From positions 62,001 to 126,000 of the forward strand of contig JADKBB010000004.1 in the NCBI GenBank assembly GCA_016715195.1: a stretch of DNA of 64,000 bases, in the 5' to 3' direction. The notes beneath the pieces were generated by a model. It was not told the DNA's origin. It searched no databases and worked only from the letters and a program-made list of their open reading frames with translations. Of this stretch, positions 8,206 through 16,599 are shown in pieces. Position 1 is the stretch's first letter. Each line of letters begins with the position of its first letter. Origin of the DNA: Candidatus Villigracilis proximus. GTDB taxonomy: Bacteria; Chloroflexota; Anaerolineae; Anaerolineales; Villigracilaceae. The position numbers and the translations under genes are program-made.

Positions 8206-9651
8206 TTATGGCAGATTAAACGTCTTCACCAGGAATACAGCCATTTGAGCACGTGTAACAGAACTATCCGGGCAATAGACACCCACACCGCATCCGCCGG
8301 TGATTCCTTCAACAGCAAGTTGTTCAATCCATTTATCAGCCCAATACCCTACGGGCACATCTGTGAAAACTCCAGAAGCATTGGGGGGAGAATAAGAGGA
8401 AGTGTACTTGGCTTTCAAAAGGAAGATCGCCATTTGCGCCCGGGTAACCGTTGCATCGGGGCAATAGACACCCGTGCCGCATCCACCAGTGATGCCTTCG
8501 GCGGCTAATTGCTTAATCCATGCTGCTGCCCAGTAATCAGTGGCAACATCTGTAAATCCAGTACCGGCGTTCACAGCAGGCGGGACATAGCTTGAGCCAT
8601 GAATCCCCTTCAATAAGAAGACTGCCATTTGCGCGCGAGTGACTGTATTATCAGGGCAATAAATACCTGCACCGCATCCGCCGGTGATGCCGGCATTGGC
8701 AAGGCGTTCAATGTAATTATTCGCCCAATAATCCATGGGGACATCAGAAAAAACGGACATATAACTACTTATCCAATTTACATATTCAGATACACGAGTG
8801 TAAACGCCCGGCAGGAATGGCTCAGCGCAGCCAATACCAAACGAAACAACTCCAGCAAGTTTCCACTGACCGCCATCAAATATAACCAGAGGACCGCCAG
8901 AATCACCCTGACAGGAGTCTTTTCCGCCTGCATCAAAGCCAGCACACAACATATTGCCTGTTATTCCGCCGCCATAGTGATTGGAATCAGCGCATACTGA
9001 ATTTGTAATAATGGGAACCTGCACTTCATATAGCTCTTTAGGATAGCCAGCTATTTCAGTATTTCCCCATCCCGTAACCGTTGAGTTAACACCTGCCAGG
9101 CTCCCAACTGAGGAAGAGACCAGAGGAATTAAAGCGGTTTTGGTTGCACCGCTGCCACCGATCGTAACTGGAGCATCCAGTCTCAGCAAGGCAATATCAT
9201 TATCTTTTGTAGAAGGGTTATAAGAAGGGTGTTTGATGATCTCAATGACATTTCGTTGTTGATACCCAGCCGTAGGAGTGAACAAATTATATATACCAGC
9301 GACGATATCAACACTGGAAGGACTCACCACAACACCAGAATTATCAGATATACAATGGGCTGCGGTGAGAACCCATTCCGGGTCAATCAATGAACCACCG
9401 CAGAATTGCCAGGTGGCGGAATTGCTATAAAAATCATTTACAGCGTTTCCGCCTACTAATGCAACCTGCCACGGATATTCACCCTCACCCGCAAGCACAC
9501 CACCTACGATCTGCCCGCCAACTTCGGGTGTGGGGGGCGTATTATCCTGAGCCAGAGCGCCTGATACCGGGCTAAAGATAACCATCAGCATGGCAAAGAT
9601 CAACACGATTGAAAAAACGAAAAAAGGTGTTCTTTGTTTATGTGAATGCAT
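8206..9651 (-). CDS. secreted trypsin-like serine protease (S1) with SLH-like anchor
   Basis: 481 aa from the ATG at 9651, which has AGGAG six bases upstream; the ATG at 9657 directly abuts that site and is less likely. A signal peptide ends near ALAQ. The chymotrypsin fold is complete: activation site IVGG at residue 48, His99 in TAAHC, Asp152 in NDIALLRL, Ser251 in GDSGGPL, and Asp245 in DSCQGDSGG at the S1 pocket, giving predicted cleavage after Lys/Arg. A propeptide precedes IVGG, so it is probably made as a zymogen. Three SLH-like repeats follow and end FNLP; the third has a DVPVGYWADKWIEQL variant shared only with the hydrolase next door. A surface-tethered protease could process neighbouring surface proteins or food polymers; that is inference. 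Confidence 0.9.
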   Translation of the reverse strand: MHSHKQRTPFFVFSIVLIFAMLMVIFSPVSGALAQDNTPPTPEVGGQIVGGVLAGEGEYPWQVALVGGNAVNDFYSNSATWQFCGGSLIDPEWVLTAAHCISDNSGVVVSPSSVDIVAGIYNLFTPTAGYQQRNVIEIIKHPSYNPSTKDNDIALLRLDAPVTIGGSGATKTALIPLVSSSVGSLAGVNSTVTGWGNTEIAGYPKELYEVQVPIITNSVCADSNHYGGGITGNMLCAGFDAGGKDSCQGDSGGPLVIFDGGQWKLAGVVSFGIGCAEPFLPGVYTRVSEYVNWISSYMSVFSDVPMDYWANNYIERLANAGITGGCGAGIYCPDNTVTRAQMAVFLLKGIHGSSYVPPAVNAGTGFTDVATDYWAAAWIKQLAAEGITGGCGTGVYCPDATVTRAQMAIFLLKAKYTSSYSPPNASGVFTDVPVGYWADKWIEQLAVEGITGGCGVGVYCPDSSVTRAQMAVFLVKTFNLP

Positions 9652-9698
9652 TTTCATCTCCTATTGAACAAATATTGAATAGATTAACGGACTACGTC

Positions 9699-9726
9699 AT
9701 TTTCAATTGGAAGCCCAATTGAAAAT
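9699..9726 (-). terminator. hairpin downstream of hydrolase gene
   Basis: Perfect 12-bp arms (9699-9710 and 9715-9726, ATTTTCAATTGG and complement) with a 4-base loop. There is no long T-run beyond, but the arms end in T-rich sequence. Confidence 0.6.
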
Positions 9727-9758
9727 ATTCAAAACATTATACGCCACATATTTATTTA

Positions 9759-11198
9759 CTACGGTAAATTAAAAGCCCTGACAATAAAGACTGCCATCTC
9801 TGCGCGAGTAACAGAGTTATCGGGGCAATAATTCCCATTACCACAACCAGAGGTGACTCCTTCAGCAGAAAGTTGTTCGATCCATTTATCGGCCCAATAC
9901 CCCACGGGAACGTCGGTGAATATTCCGCCAGCATTGACAGGTACATAGGCTGCCCCGTGTTTGGCCTTCAAGAGGAAGATTGCCATTTGGGCGCGGGTAA
10001 CCGTTGAATCTGGACAATAGATACTCGGACCGCATCCGCTGGTGATGCCTTCAGCGGCAAGTTGTTTGATCCATGCGGCTGCCCAATAATCGGCAGCGAC
10101 ATCCGTGAAGCCTGTGCTGCCATTGACTGCGGGCGGCACATAATTGGAACCGTGCATACTTTTTAAAAGAAAGACGGCCATTTGTGCGCGAGTAACTGTG
10201 CTGTCAGGGCAGTAATTCAATGGGACGGTCGAACAGCCGCCTGTGACCCCGGCGTTATATAAACGTTCAATATAATTATTTGCCCAATACAAGGTGGGAA
10301 CATCATCAAACACCCAGACCTTTGTAACACAGGTGTTTCCAACTGACAGGGTTGGGTTGGTATACCCTGTAAATACAGGGACACCATGGGTAACATGCAG
10401 CATTGTTTTTATGGCTGAAATCACCCAGGCATTCCAATCGATATAACCACGCGTCCCATGTTCACCGCCTGATGGACAAACGCTAAAGACATTGTCATCG
10501 CCGCGCGCCAGATGAGCATTGCTTAATTCCCGCGCACCGCAATTTCCCCAGGTACATTCATCCACGGGGAATGTTGTGTCGCCCAAATTCTCGATCATGG
10601 CAATGCTATAGGAAGCCGTATCAGCCAGCCCCGTACGGGTGAACGCGCCGGTGTTATTATCTGTGATATAGCCGGGAGCTGCATATCCGGCATCCTCAGA
10701 AAGAAATCCCAAAGCCCTGCCTTGATAGCCATTACTATGTAGATACTCCATCACCCAATAATTTTGCGCCCCGCCATAGGAACTTCCCACTAAAATAATT
10801 GCGTTGCAATTCGCAGGGATCGAAGAATCGCCGCACAATGCATCAAGCCCTTGCAAGGTTCTTGCGCTAATATCACTGACCCATGGGCTGATCTCGTCAA
10901 ACCCAATCGATAAAGTGACATATCCTTCATTTATAAAACTTGAATTCTGACCAGATACTCCGGCATTCACGGAACCCGACCCGCCCCAGCCGGGTAAAAA
11001 CACTACCACAGGACGTTTTTCTCCGTTTGGAATTTCCGACGACCAGCCGGCGATCGCTTTATTGGCAATCAATACTTTATTGTTGATTGCCATACCGGGT
11101 CTGGCTGCAACCATGAATGATGTCTGGCCGATCAGTGTTAACGTCAGAAGAATGATGAACAAGATGGATGAAGTTTTATAAAGCCAGTAATTTTTCAT
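9759..11198 (-). CDS. secreted alpha/beta hydrolase with SLH-like anchor
   Basis: 479 aa with an N-terminal signal peptide or membrane segment (SILFIILLTLTLIG). An esterase-like core spans about residues 50-290: an oxyanion-type FLPGWGGSG loop (68-76), the nucleophile elbow G-S-S-Y-G with Ser140, and a candidate catalytic His in the EHGTRG segment. The substrate is not readable; polyester, lipid or peptide esterase are all possible. Three SLH-like repeats end FNLP, and the third is the DVPVGYWADKWIEQL type also found in the adjacent protease, suggesting a common origin of the two enzyme genes. GAGG lies upstream of the ATG. A hairpin follows the gene. Confidence 0.8.
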   Translation of the reverse strand: MKNYWLYKTSSILFIILLTLTLIGQTSFMVAARPGMAINNKVLIANKAIAGWSSEIPNGEKRPVVVFLPGWGGSGSVNAGVSGQNSSFINEGYVTLSIGFDEISPWVSDISARTLQGLDALCGDSSIPANCNAIILVGSSYGGAQNYWVMEYLHSNGYQGRALGFLSEDAGYAAPGYITDNNTGAFTRTGLADTASYSIAMIENLGDTTFPVDECTWGNCGARELSNAHLARGDDNVFSVCPSGGEHGTRGYIDWNAWVISAIKTMLHVTHGVPVFTGYTNPTLSVGNTCVTKVWVFDDVPTLYWANNYIERLYNAGVTGGCSTVPLNYCPDSTVTRAQMAVFLLKSMHGSNYVPPAVNGSTGFTDVAADYWAAAWIKQLAAEGITSGCGPSIYCPDSTVTRAQMAIFLLKAKHGAAYVPVNAGGIFTDVPVGYWADKWIEQLSAEGVTSGCGNGNYCPDNSVTRAEMAVFIVRAFNLP

Positions 11199-11230
11199 TT
11201 TTTTGCCTCAAAGATTCAATGCTACTTATT

Positions 11231-11270
11231 AATCCGGGAGCATCTCAATTTTTCGAGACACTCCCGGATT
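11231..11270 (-). terminator. hairpin between hydrolase and beta-helix genes
   Basis: AATCCGGGAG (11231-11240) pairs perfectly with CTCCCGGATT (11261-11270), with an inner TCTC/GAGA extension. It lies just past the stop of the gene ending at 11283; T-tract support is weak. Confidence 0.6.
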
Positions 11271-11282
11271 GAAAAATTTTAT

Positions 11283-13457
11283 TTACGGCAAATTAAATGT
11301 CTTTACTAAAAAGATCGCCATCTGTGCGCGGGTGACATCTGATTCAGGACAGTAATTGCCATTGCCGCATCCACTGGTAATGCCGTCTGCCACGAGCTGC
11401 TTGATGAAAGCCGCGGCCCAGTAATCGGTTGCGACATCACCAAAACCAGTACTGCCTCCCACGGCCGGCGGACTGTAACTGGAGCCGTTCTTTGCTTTCA
11501 TCAAGAAGACTGCCATCTGCGCCCGGGTGACGGTGTTATCGGGGCAGTAGTTTCCGCCGCCACAGCCGCCGGTGATGCCTTCAGCGGCGAGTTGTTTGAT
11601 CCACGCGGCAGCCCAGTAATCGGTTGCTACATCGCCGAAGCCGGTACTGCCTCCCACGGCGGGGGGCGCATAGCTTGAGCCATGAATCCCTTTCAATAGG
11701 AAGATCGCCATTTGGGCGCGGGTCACACCTGAATCGGGGCAGTAATTTAATGGGGTGACTGAACAGCCTCCAGTTATGCCGGCAGCGTATAAACGTTCAA
11801 CATATTGCCAGGCCCAATAATCAGTTGGCGCATCTGCAAAAATGGGGCCTAAAGCTCCATATTCCACAGCGCCAATATCACACACGCCTACCCGGGATGC
11901 GCCGCGTTGATCGGTAGTACTGCAATTATCTCCGGCATTGATCAATGGACTGCCCGTAAGCGGCAACATCGTTTGCATTGGGAATGCGCCGCCATTAAAA
12001 GTTAAGCTGCCCAAATTAAGATTGCCGCCAAAGTTGTTCTGGTCACTTGGTTGATCCAAAGCAGAACAAGTGCCTGTGCTGATATTATGCCCAAGCGAGT
12101 CAAAAAGTGAACCATCGCAATTATTAGTACTGCCAAAGATCACGCTATTCTTAAGTTGAACCACGAACGAGTTTATAGAATCTTCATAGATGGCATCTCC
12201 AGCAACACCAGCCGTATTGTTTCCAATGGTGACATTGGTCAAAACCGCATAACGGCTGCTATGAAACAGACCACCTCCAAAATATCCCGCCTGATTATTT
12301 ACCAGCGTTACATTTGTCAGCGTTAGGTTGCCGTCTGAGCTGTGATAAACGCCGCCGCCGCTTGCCGTGGCACCCACCGCGTGATTATCACTGATCGTAG
12401 CATTGGTAATAAAAGCCGTTCCCACACTAATATAAACACCGCCGCCGTTTGAACCAGTCGTCACGTTATTCATGATACTGGCATTGGTGATCTCAATATG
12501 AGTACCGTAGCTATTGATACCACCGCCTTCATAGGCGCTATTATTGGTCACCCGCGTCCGCACCAAAGTAACAGTCCCAAACAAATTCCAAATACCGCCG
12601 CCGACACCGGTGACAACATTTGCATCAACCAGGCTGTCGTTTAGCGTTGTTGTGCCGGCATTCTCTAATCCACCGCCATAGCCACCCGTATTGGATTTCA
12701 AAGTAACAAAATTAAGCACAGAAACTGTCCCGAGATCATTATATAAACCGCCGCCATCCAAAGCGCTGTTCCCTTGAAGCAAACTATTGCTCATCGTGAG
12801 TGTGGAAGGTGCTGCATTATGAATAGCCTCGCCCAGCCCACCCGAGCCACTACTGGCTTGATTTGTCTTAAAGATTGAATTACTGATCGTAGCTGTACAA
12901 CCGTCATTATAAATTGCACCACCGGCCTTCGAAACATTCCCTTGAAACAAACTGCCGCTGACGGTAAGCGTGCCACCAGTACCCACATTACAATAAACCG
13001 CTCCGCCCTGGTTTGTAGCATTATTATTAAGGAATTGCACAGACTCCAAAAACACCTGTGATCCGATTGAATAAACAGCAGCCCCTTCCTGCAAAGACTT
13101 GCCATTACTCAAAGTAATATTTTGCAAATGAAAGGTCAGACCTCCATTTACATAAAAAAGGCGCGTGGTGTTTCCACCGCTAAGAATAATAAGGTTATTC
13201 CCATTAATAGTTACATTATTTGCAAAAATACTTTTCTGGGCAGTAAAGTTAATGGTTGTTACCGCCGCGCCGCAGTTAAAGGTGATCGTACCGCCGCCGC
13301 TATTCGCAGCAGACAACGCGGTATTAAACGCAGTTTCGGTACAGGAGGCGGGCGTGCCGCTGCCCACCACTGCGCTGGCGGCGCGCGCAGGCTGCACATT
13401 AAAAGAAGCCGCCAATAGCGTTAACACTAAAGTCAGTAGAATAATATTTTTTTTCAT
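11283..13457 (-). CDS. right-handed beta-helix surface protein with SLH-like C-terminus (copy 1)
   Basis: 724 aa with a signal peptide ending near ARAAS and AAGGAG before the ATG. Residues ~30-530 are a ladder of short imperfect repeats rich in N, G, T and S (GGGxYN, LTNVTxxNN, ISNSxF), typical of right-handed parallel beta-helices of the pectate-lyase or polymorphic-outer-membrane-protein kind; it ends with the SPLINAGDNC...DIGAVEYG capping segment common to such proteins. No catalytic residues of a polysaccharide lyase are obvious, so a binding or adhesin role is as likely. Three SLH-like repeats end FNLP. It is closely paralogous to the next gene upstream (13988-16177). Confidence 0.82.
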   Translation of the reverse strand: MKKNIILLTLVLTLLAASFNVQPARAASAVVGSGTPASCTETAFNTALSAANSGGGTITFNCGAAVTTINFTAQKSIFANNVTINGNNLIILSGGNTTRLFYVNGGLTFHLQNITLSNGKSLQEGAAVYSIGSQVFLESVQFLNNNATNQGGAVYCNVGTGGTLTVSGSLFQGNVSKAGGAIYNDGCTATISNSIFKTNQASSGSGGLGEAIHNAAPSTLTMSNSLLQGNSALDGGGLYNDLGTVSVLNFVTLKSNTGGYGGGLENAGTTTLNDSLVDANVVTGVGGGIWNLFGTVTLVRTRVTNNSAYEGGGINSYGTHIEITNASIMNNVTTGSNGGGVYISVGTAFITNATISDNHAVGATASGGGVYHSSDGNLTLTNVTLVNNQAGYFGGGLFHSSRYAVLTNVTIGNNTAGVAGDAIYEDSINSFVVQLKNSVIFGSTNNCDGSLFDSLGHNISTGTCSALDQPSDQNNFGGNLNLGSLTFNGGAFPMQTMLPLTGSPLINAGDNCSTTDQRGASRVGVCDIGAVEYGALGPIFADAPTDYWAWQYVERLYAAGITGGCSVTPLNYCPDSGVTRAQMAIFLLKGIHGSSYAPPAVGGSTGFGDVATDYWAAAWIKQLAAEGITGGCGGGNYCPDNTVTRAQMAVFLMKAKNGSSYSPPAVGGSTGFGDVATDYWAAAFIKQLVADGITSGCGNGNYCPESDVTRAQMAIFLVKTFNLP

Positions 13458-13987
13458 TTCTTTCTCCTTGAGAAGACTTGCTCCTCTTTAGAAACCTGTA
13501 TAAAGATGCATATAATGATATTGCCATATCCGTCACTGGGATTTTTCAGCAACGATTCGTTCAACTCTGGTTATATAAATTGTACGCCAGACATCTCACA
13601 AAAAAACCAACGGCAACAGCGGGAAAAACCAGACTGAACCATGCTTTAACTTTAAAATATATTTTTGATCAATAAGATAATTATTCCGATCACCTCCATA
13701 ACTGCGTCTGCCACACATAAAACAAATGACGTGATGTGCTTCAATTTATGTAAATTTTAGACATATCAAATTTTAATCAAAGCAACTTTTCCCAATTAAT
13801 TCAGCCTAAATAACCCCATAAATATCACCTTCATTGTACTATTTCCCTTACGCCTTTATTCATAAAACTACTGGCCTATTGGTACTAACAAAGCAGCTCA
13901 ATTCTTATGAGAGATGAAGGAGAAATCAAAAGAGCCGCAAGATTCATCTCATGGCTCTTTTGATTTAAAACCTGGTGTTTATTCTTT
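13458..13987. other. intergenic region between beta-helix paralogues
   Basis: 530 bp, AT-rich. The first ~45 bp (leader with AAGGAG) resemble the leader of the paralogue starting at 16177. The rest shows no gene; the terminator of the next gene is at 13923-13966. A TACAAT on the minus strand near 13835-13840 could be a distant -10 box but is unsupported. Confidence 0.6.
13923..13966 (-). terminator. intrinsic terminator of beta-helix copy 2
   Basis: AAATCAAAAGAGCC (13923-13936) is the reverse complement of GGCTCTTTTGATTT (13953-13966); read leftward it ends in a T-rich arm. Confidence 0.85.
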
Positions 13988-16177
13988 CTATGGCAAGTTA
14001 AATGTCTTCACTAAAAAGATTGCCATCTGTGCGCGGGTGACATTGGAATCAGGGCAGTAATTGCTGCTGCCGCATCCGCTGGTAATGCCTTCTGTTACCA
14101 ATTGCTTAATAAAAGCGGCTGCCCAGTAATCTGTTGCCACATCATTGAAGCCCGTGCTGGCTCCCACGGCTGGCGTTGTATAAGATGAGCCGTATTTCGC
14201 TTTCAAGAGGAAGACCGCCATTTGCGCACGCGTGACTGTTGCATCAGGGCAGTAAACTCCTGCCCCACATCCACCGGTAATGCCTTCAATAGCAAGTTGT
14301 TTGATCCAGGCGGCTGCCCAATAATCTGCAGCAACATCGGTGAAGCCGGTATTACCATTTACTGCGGGTGGCGTATAGCTTGAGCCATGAATCCCTTTCA
14401 ATAGGAAGATCGCCATTTGGGCGCGGGTCACACCTGAATCGGGGCAGTAATTTAATGGGCTGACTGAGCAGCCGCCAGTTATGCCGGCAGCGTATAAACG
14501 TTCAATATATTGCCAGGCCCAATAATCAGTTGGCACATCCGCAAAGATGGGACCCAAAGCTCCATATTCCACTGCACCAATATCACAGACACCCACGCGC
14601 GCGCCGCCGCGTTGATCAGTAGCGCCGCAGAGATTCCCGGCATTGATCAATGGACTGCCCGCAAGCGGAGCAATGGTCTGCATGGGATATGCGCCGCCAT
14701 TAAAAGTCAACGCGCTTAAGTTAAGATTGCCGCCAAAGTTACTCTGGTCACTCGGCTCATCCAAAGCAGAACAAGTTCCCTTGCTAATGTTGTAACCAAG
14801 CGAGTCAAAAGCCACCCCATCACAATTGTTTGCACTGCCAAAAAGCACACTGTTCTTAAGTTGAACCAGGAACGTATTGGGTGAATCTTCACAGATGGCA
14901 TTTCCAGCAGCGCCGGCGGTATTATCTCCAATGGTCATATTGGTCAAAATCGCATAACGGCCATAATGATAAAGTCCGCCGCCCAAAGACCCTGCCTGAT
15001 TATTCGCCAGAGTCACATTCGTCATTGTCAAATTATCATTCGAGCTGTGATACACGCCGCCGCCATTGGCGCCTCCGCCAACCGCCTGATTACCACTGAT
15101 CGTGGCATTGGTAATAAAAGCGGTTCCCGAGCTGATATAAACACCGCCGCCGTTTGAACCGGTCGTCACGTTATTCATGATACTGGCATTATTGATCTCA
15201 ACGTGAGTTCCATAACTGTTGATACCGCCGCCTTCATACGCGCTATTATTGACCACCCGGGTGCGTGTTAAATTAACGGTTCCACTCAAATTCCAAATGC
15301 CGCCGCCAGATCCCGTGACGATATTTGAATCGACCAGGCTATCGTTTAATGTGACCGTGCCATTATTCTCCAATCCGCCGCCATATCCGCTTGTATTGGA
15401 TTTCAACGTAACAAAGTTAAGCACGGCAATTGCCCCGGCATCATTATATAAACCGCCCCCATCATACAAAGCGCTGTTTCCTTGAAACAGACTATTGTTT
15501 ACAGTAAGTGTAAGAAGGTCTGGTGTAAAAGGCGTGCTGTTATAAATTGCGCCGCCGTTGCCAAGAACGCCATTATCGGCCTGATTGGTTTTAAAAGTGG
15601 AATTACTGATCGTAGTCACGCAGCCATCGTTATAAATCGCGCCGCCGTACCTAGAAACATTATTCTCAAATAAACTATCACTGATCGTCAGGGTTCCATC
15701 GGCGCCTACATAACAATACACGGCCCCGCCCTGATTTGGAGCATAGTTATTGATCAACTGCACAGACTCCAAAAAAACATACGCCCCCGATGCTTCAATG
15801 GAACCGCCGCCCGCTGCAGAATCTCCATCACGCAAAACAATATGCTGCAAACGAAAAGTCAAACCGCCATTCACAAAAAAGTGACGGGTAACAGAACCGG
15901 CATTGAGAACAATAAGATCATTCCCATTGATGGTCACACTTGCCAGAATATCTTTTTGATTGGTGAAATTAATGGTGGTCACAGCGGCGCCGCAATTAAA
16001 AGTGATCGTACCGCCGCCGGCATTCGCAGAAGTCAACGCAGAATCAAACGCAGCTTCAGTACAGGATGCCGGAGTGCCATTCCCCACCACAGCGCTCGCA
16101 GCACGGGCAGGCTGCACATTAAAAGAAGCAGCCAGTAAAGTTAATACAAGAGTCAACAACATGATATTCTTTTTCAT
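13988..16177 (-). CDS. right-handed beta-helix surface protein with SLH-like C-terminus (copy 2)
   Basis: 729 aa; the same architecture as the neighbouring 724-aa protein, with a near-identical signal peptide (MKKNIMLLTLVLTLLAA). Beta-helix repeats span ~30-540, then three SLH-like repeats ending FNLP. The pair looks like a tandem duplication that has since diverged through the helix region. AAGGAG precedes the ATG. It is transcribed divergently from the STAND regulator at 16600 with 422 bp between, making it the obvious candidate target of that regulator. Confidence 0.83.
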   Translation of the reverse strand: MKKNIMLLTLVLTLLAASFNVQPARAASAVVGNGTPASCTEAAFDSALTSANAGGGTITFNCGAAVTTINFTNQKDILASVTINGNDLIVLNAGSVTRHFFVNGGLTFRLQHIVLRDGDSAAGGGSIEASGAYVFLESVQLINNYAPNQGGAVYCYVGADGTLTISDSLFENNVSRYGGAIYNDGCVTTISNSTFKTNQADNGVLGNGGAIYNSTPFTPDLLTLTVNNSLFQGNSALYDGGGLYNDAGAIAVLNFVTLKSNTSGYGGGLENNGTVTLNDSLVDSNIVTGSGGGIWNLSGTVNLTRTRVVNNSAYEGGGINSYGTHVEINNASIMNNVTTGSNGGGVYISSGTAFITNATISGNQAVGGGANGGGVYHSSNDNLTMTNVTLANNQAGSLGGGLYHYGRYAILTNMTIGDNTAGAAGNAICEDSPNTFLVQLKNSVLFGSANNCDGVAFDSLGYNISKGTCSALDEPSDQSNFGGNLNLSALTFNGGAYPMQTIAPLAGSPLINAGNLCGATDQRGGARVGVCDIGAVEYGALGPIFADVPTDYWAWQYIERLYAAGITGGCSVSPLNYCPDSGVTRAQMAIFLLKGIHGSSYTPPAVNGNTGFTDVAADYWAAAWIKQLAIEGITGGCGAGVYCPDATVTRAQMAVFLLKAKYGSSYTTPAVGASTGFNDVATDYWAAAFIKQLVTEGITSGCGSSNYCPDSNVTRAQMAIFLVKTFNLP

Positions 16178-16404
16178 TTTTTCTCCTTGAAGAGGTTTAC
16201 TTCCTCTGCATCCATATTTGTAAAAATACCCGGCAGCGATTCATTCAACTCGATCAGCATCGCATTGGATTCTGTCTCATTCACAACAGCGCCGGACCCA
16301 ACAGGCAAAACATGATTCTCAATCAATATCGTAATGGTTTCTGTCACCTCCACAATTTCGGTCACCTTAATCAAAAGCAAACGGCGTCTCACGTTTTGGT
16401 TCAT
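16174..16404 (-). CDS. possible small acidic ORF overlapping the beta-helix start
   Basis: A 76-codon frame beginning MNQNVRRRLLLIKV ends with a TGA that overlaps the ATG of the beta-helix gene (ATGA), the geometry of translational coupling. It has no clear ribosome binding site and no recognised domain. The last ~35 bases resemble the leader of the paralogous gene at 13457, which is not open in this frame, so it may simply be 5' UTR. Low confidence. Confidence 0.2.
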   Translation of the reverse strand: MNQNVRRRLLLIKVTEIVEVTETITILIENHVLPVGSGAVVNETESNAMLIELNESLPGIFTNMDAEEVNLFKEKK

Positions 16405-16433
16405 ACTGACATCATACAGACAAGCCCGTAACC

Positions 16434-16453
16434 AAAAGTGACATTTTGTGACA
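16434..16453. promoter_or_regulatory. tandem GTGACA direct repeat, 10-bp period
   Basis: GTGACA at 16438-16443 recurs at 16448-16453, one helical turn apart, in the divergent region between a surface-protein gene and STAND regulator 1. Comparable tandem repeats occur at the other two regulators, so this is a candidate operator. Confidence 0.4.
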
Positions 16454-16584
16454 AGTCTCAAGGAGATGAAAACCGCGCATCCCGCCACGCCGAAACCTGA
16501 CTCCGTCCGAACCGCATACCCAACCCTGCAAGTTGACTCAACAAAGGAAGCGCTTAAAAAATATTCCCCTCATCCCCCCGAATA

Positions 16585-16593
16585 TGCTATGAT
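16585..16593 (+). promoter_or_regulatory. extended -10 box of STAND regulator 1 (leaderless start)
   Basis: TGCTATGAT matches an extended -10 (TGn plus TATGAT, 16588-16593). The ATG begins 7 bases after it, where transcription would be expected to start, and no ribosome binding site is present, so the mRNA is probably leaderless. Confidence 0.55.
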
Positions 16594-16599
16594 ACCCAA

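Noticed and set aside
8629..9000. Long open frames on the strand opposite many SLH blocks (e.g. here, 29743-30393, 37066-37422, 54242-54523)
   Set aside because: They mirror the codon pattern of the SLH-like and FG-GAP repeats, recur wherever those repeats occur, and have no ribosome binding sites or independent domains.
13478..13675. 65-codon + frame between the beta-helix paralogues
   Set aside because: Composition unlike neighbouring genes and no start support; lies over the leader of the leftward gene.
11283..16177. The beta-helix genes as pectate lyases
   Set aside because: The fold pattern is there, but no lyase catalytic or calcium-site motif could be identified, so an enzymatic call is unsupported.
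16174..16404. Small ORF with ATGA overlap as a firm gene
   Set aside because: Kept only at low confidence: the paralogous leader at 13457 conserves sequence but not the frame, and there is no ribosome binding site.
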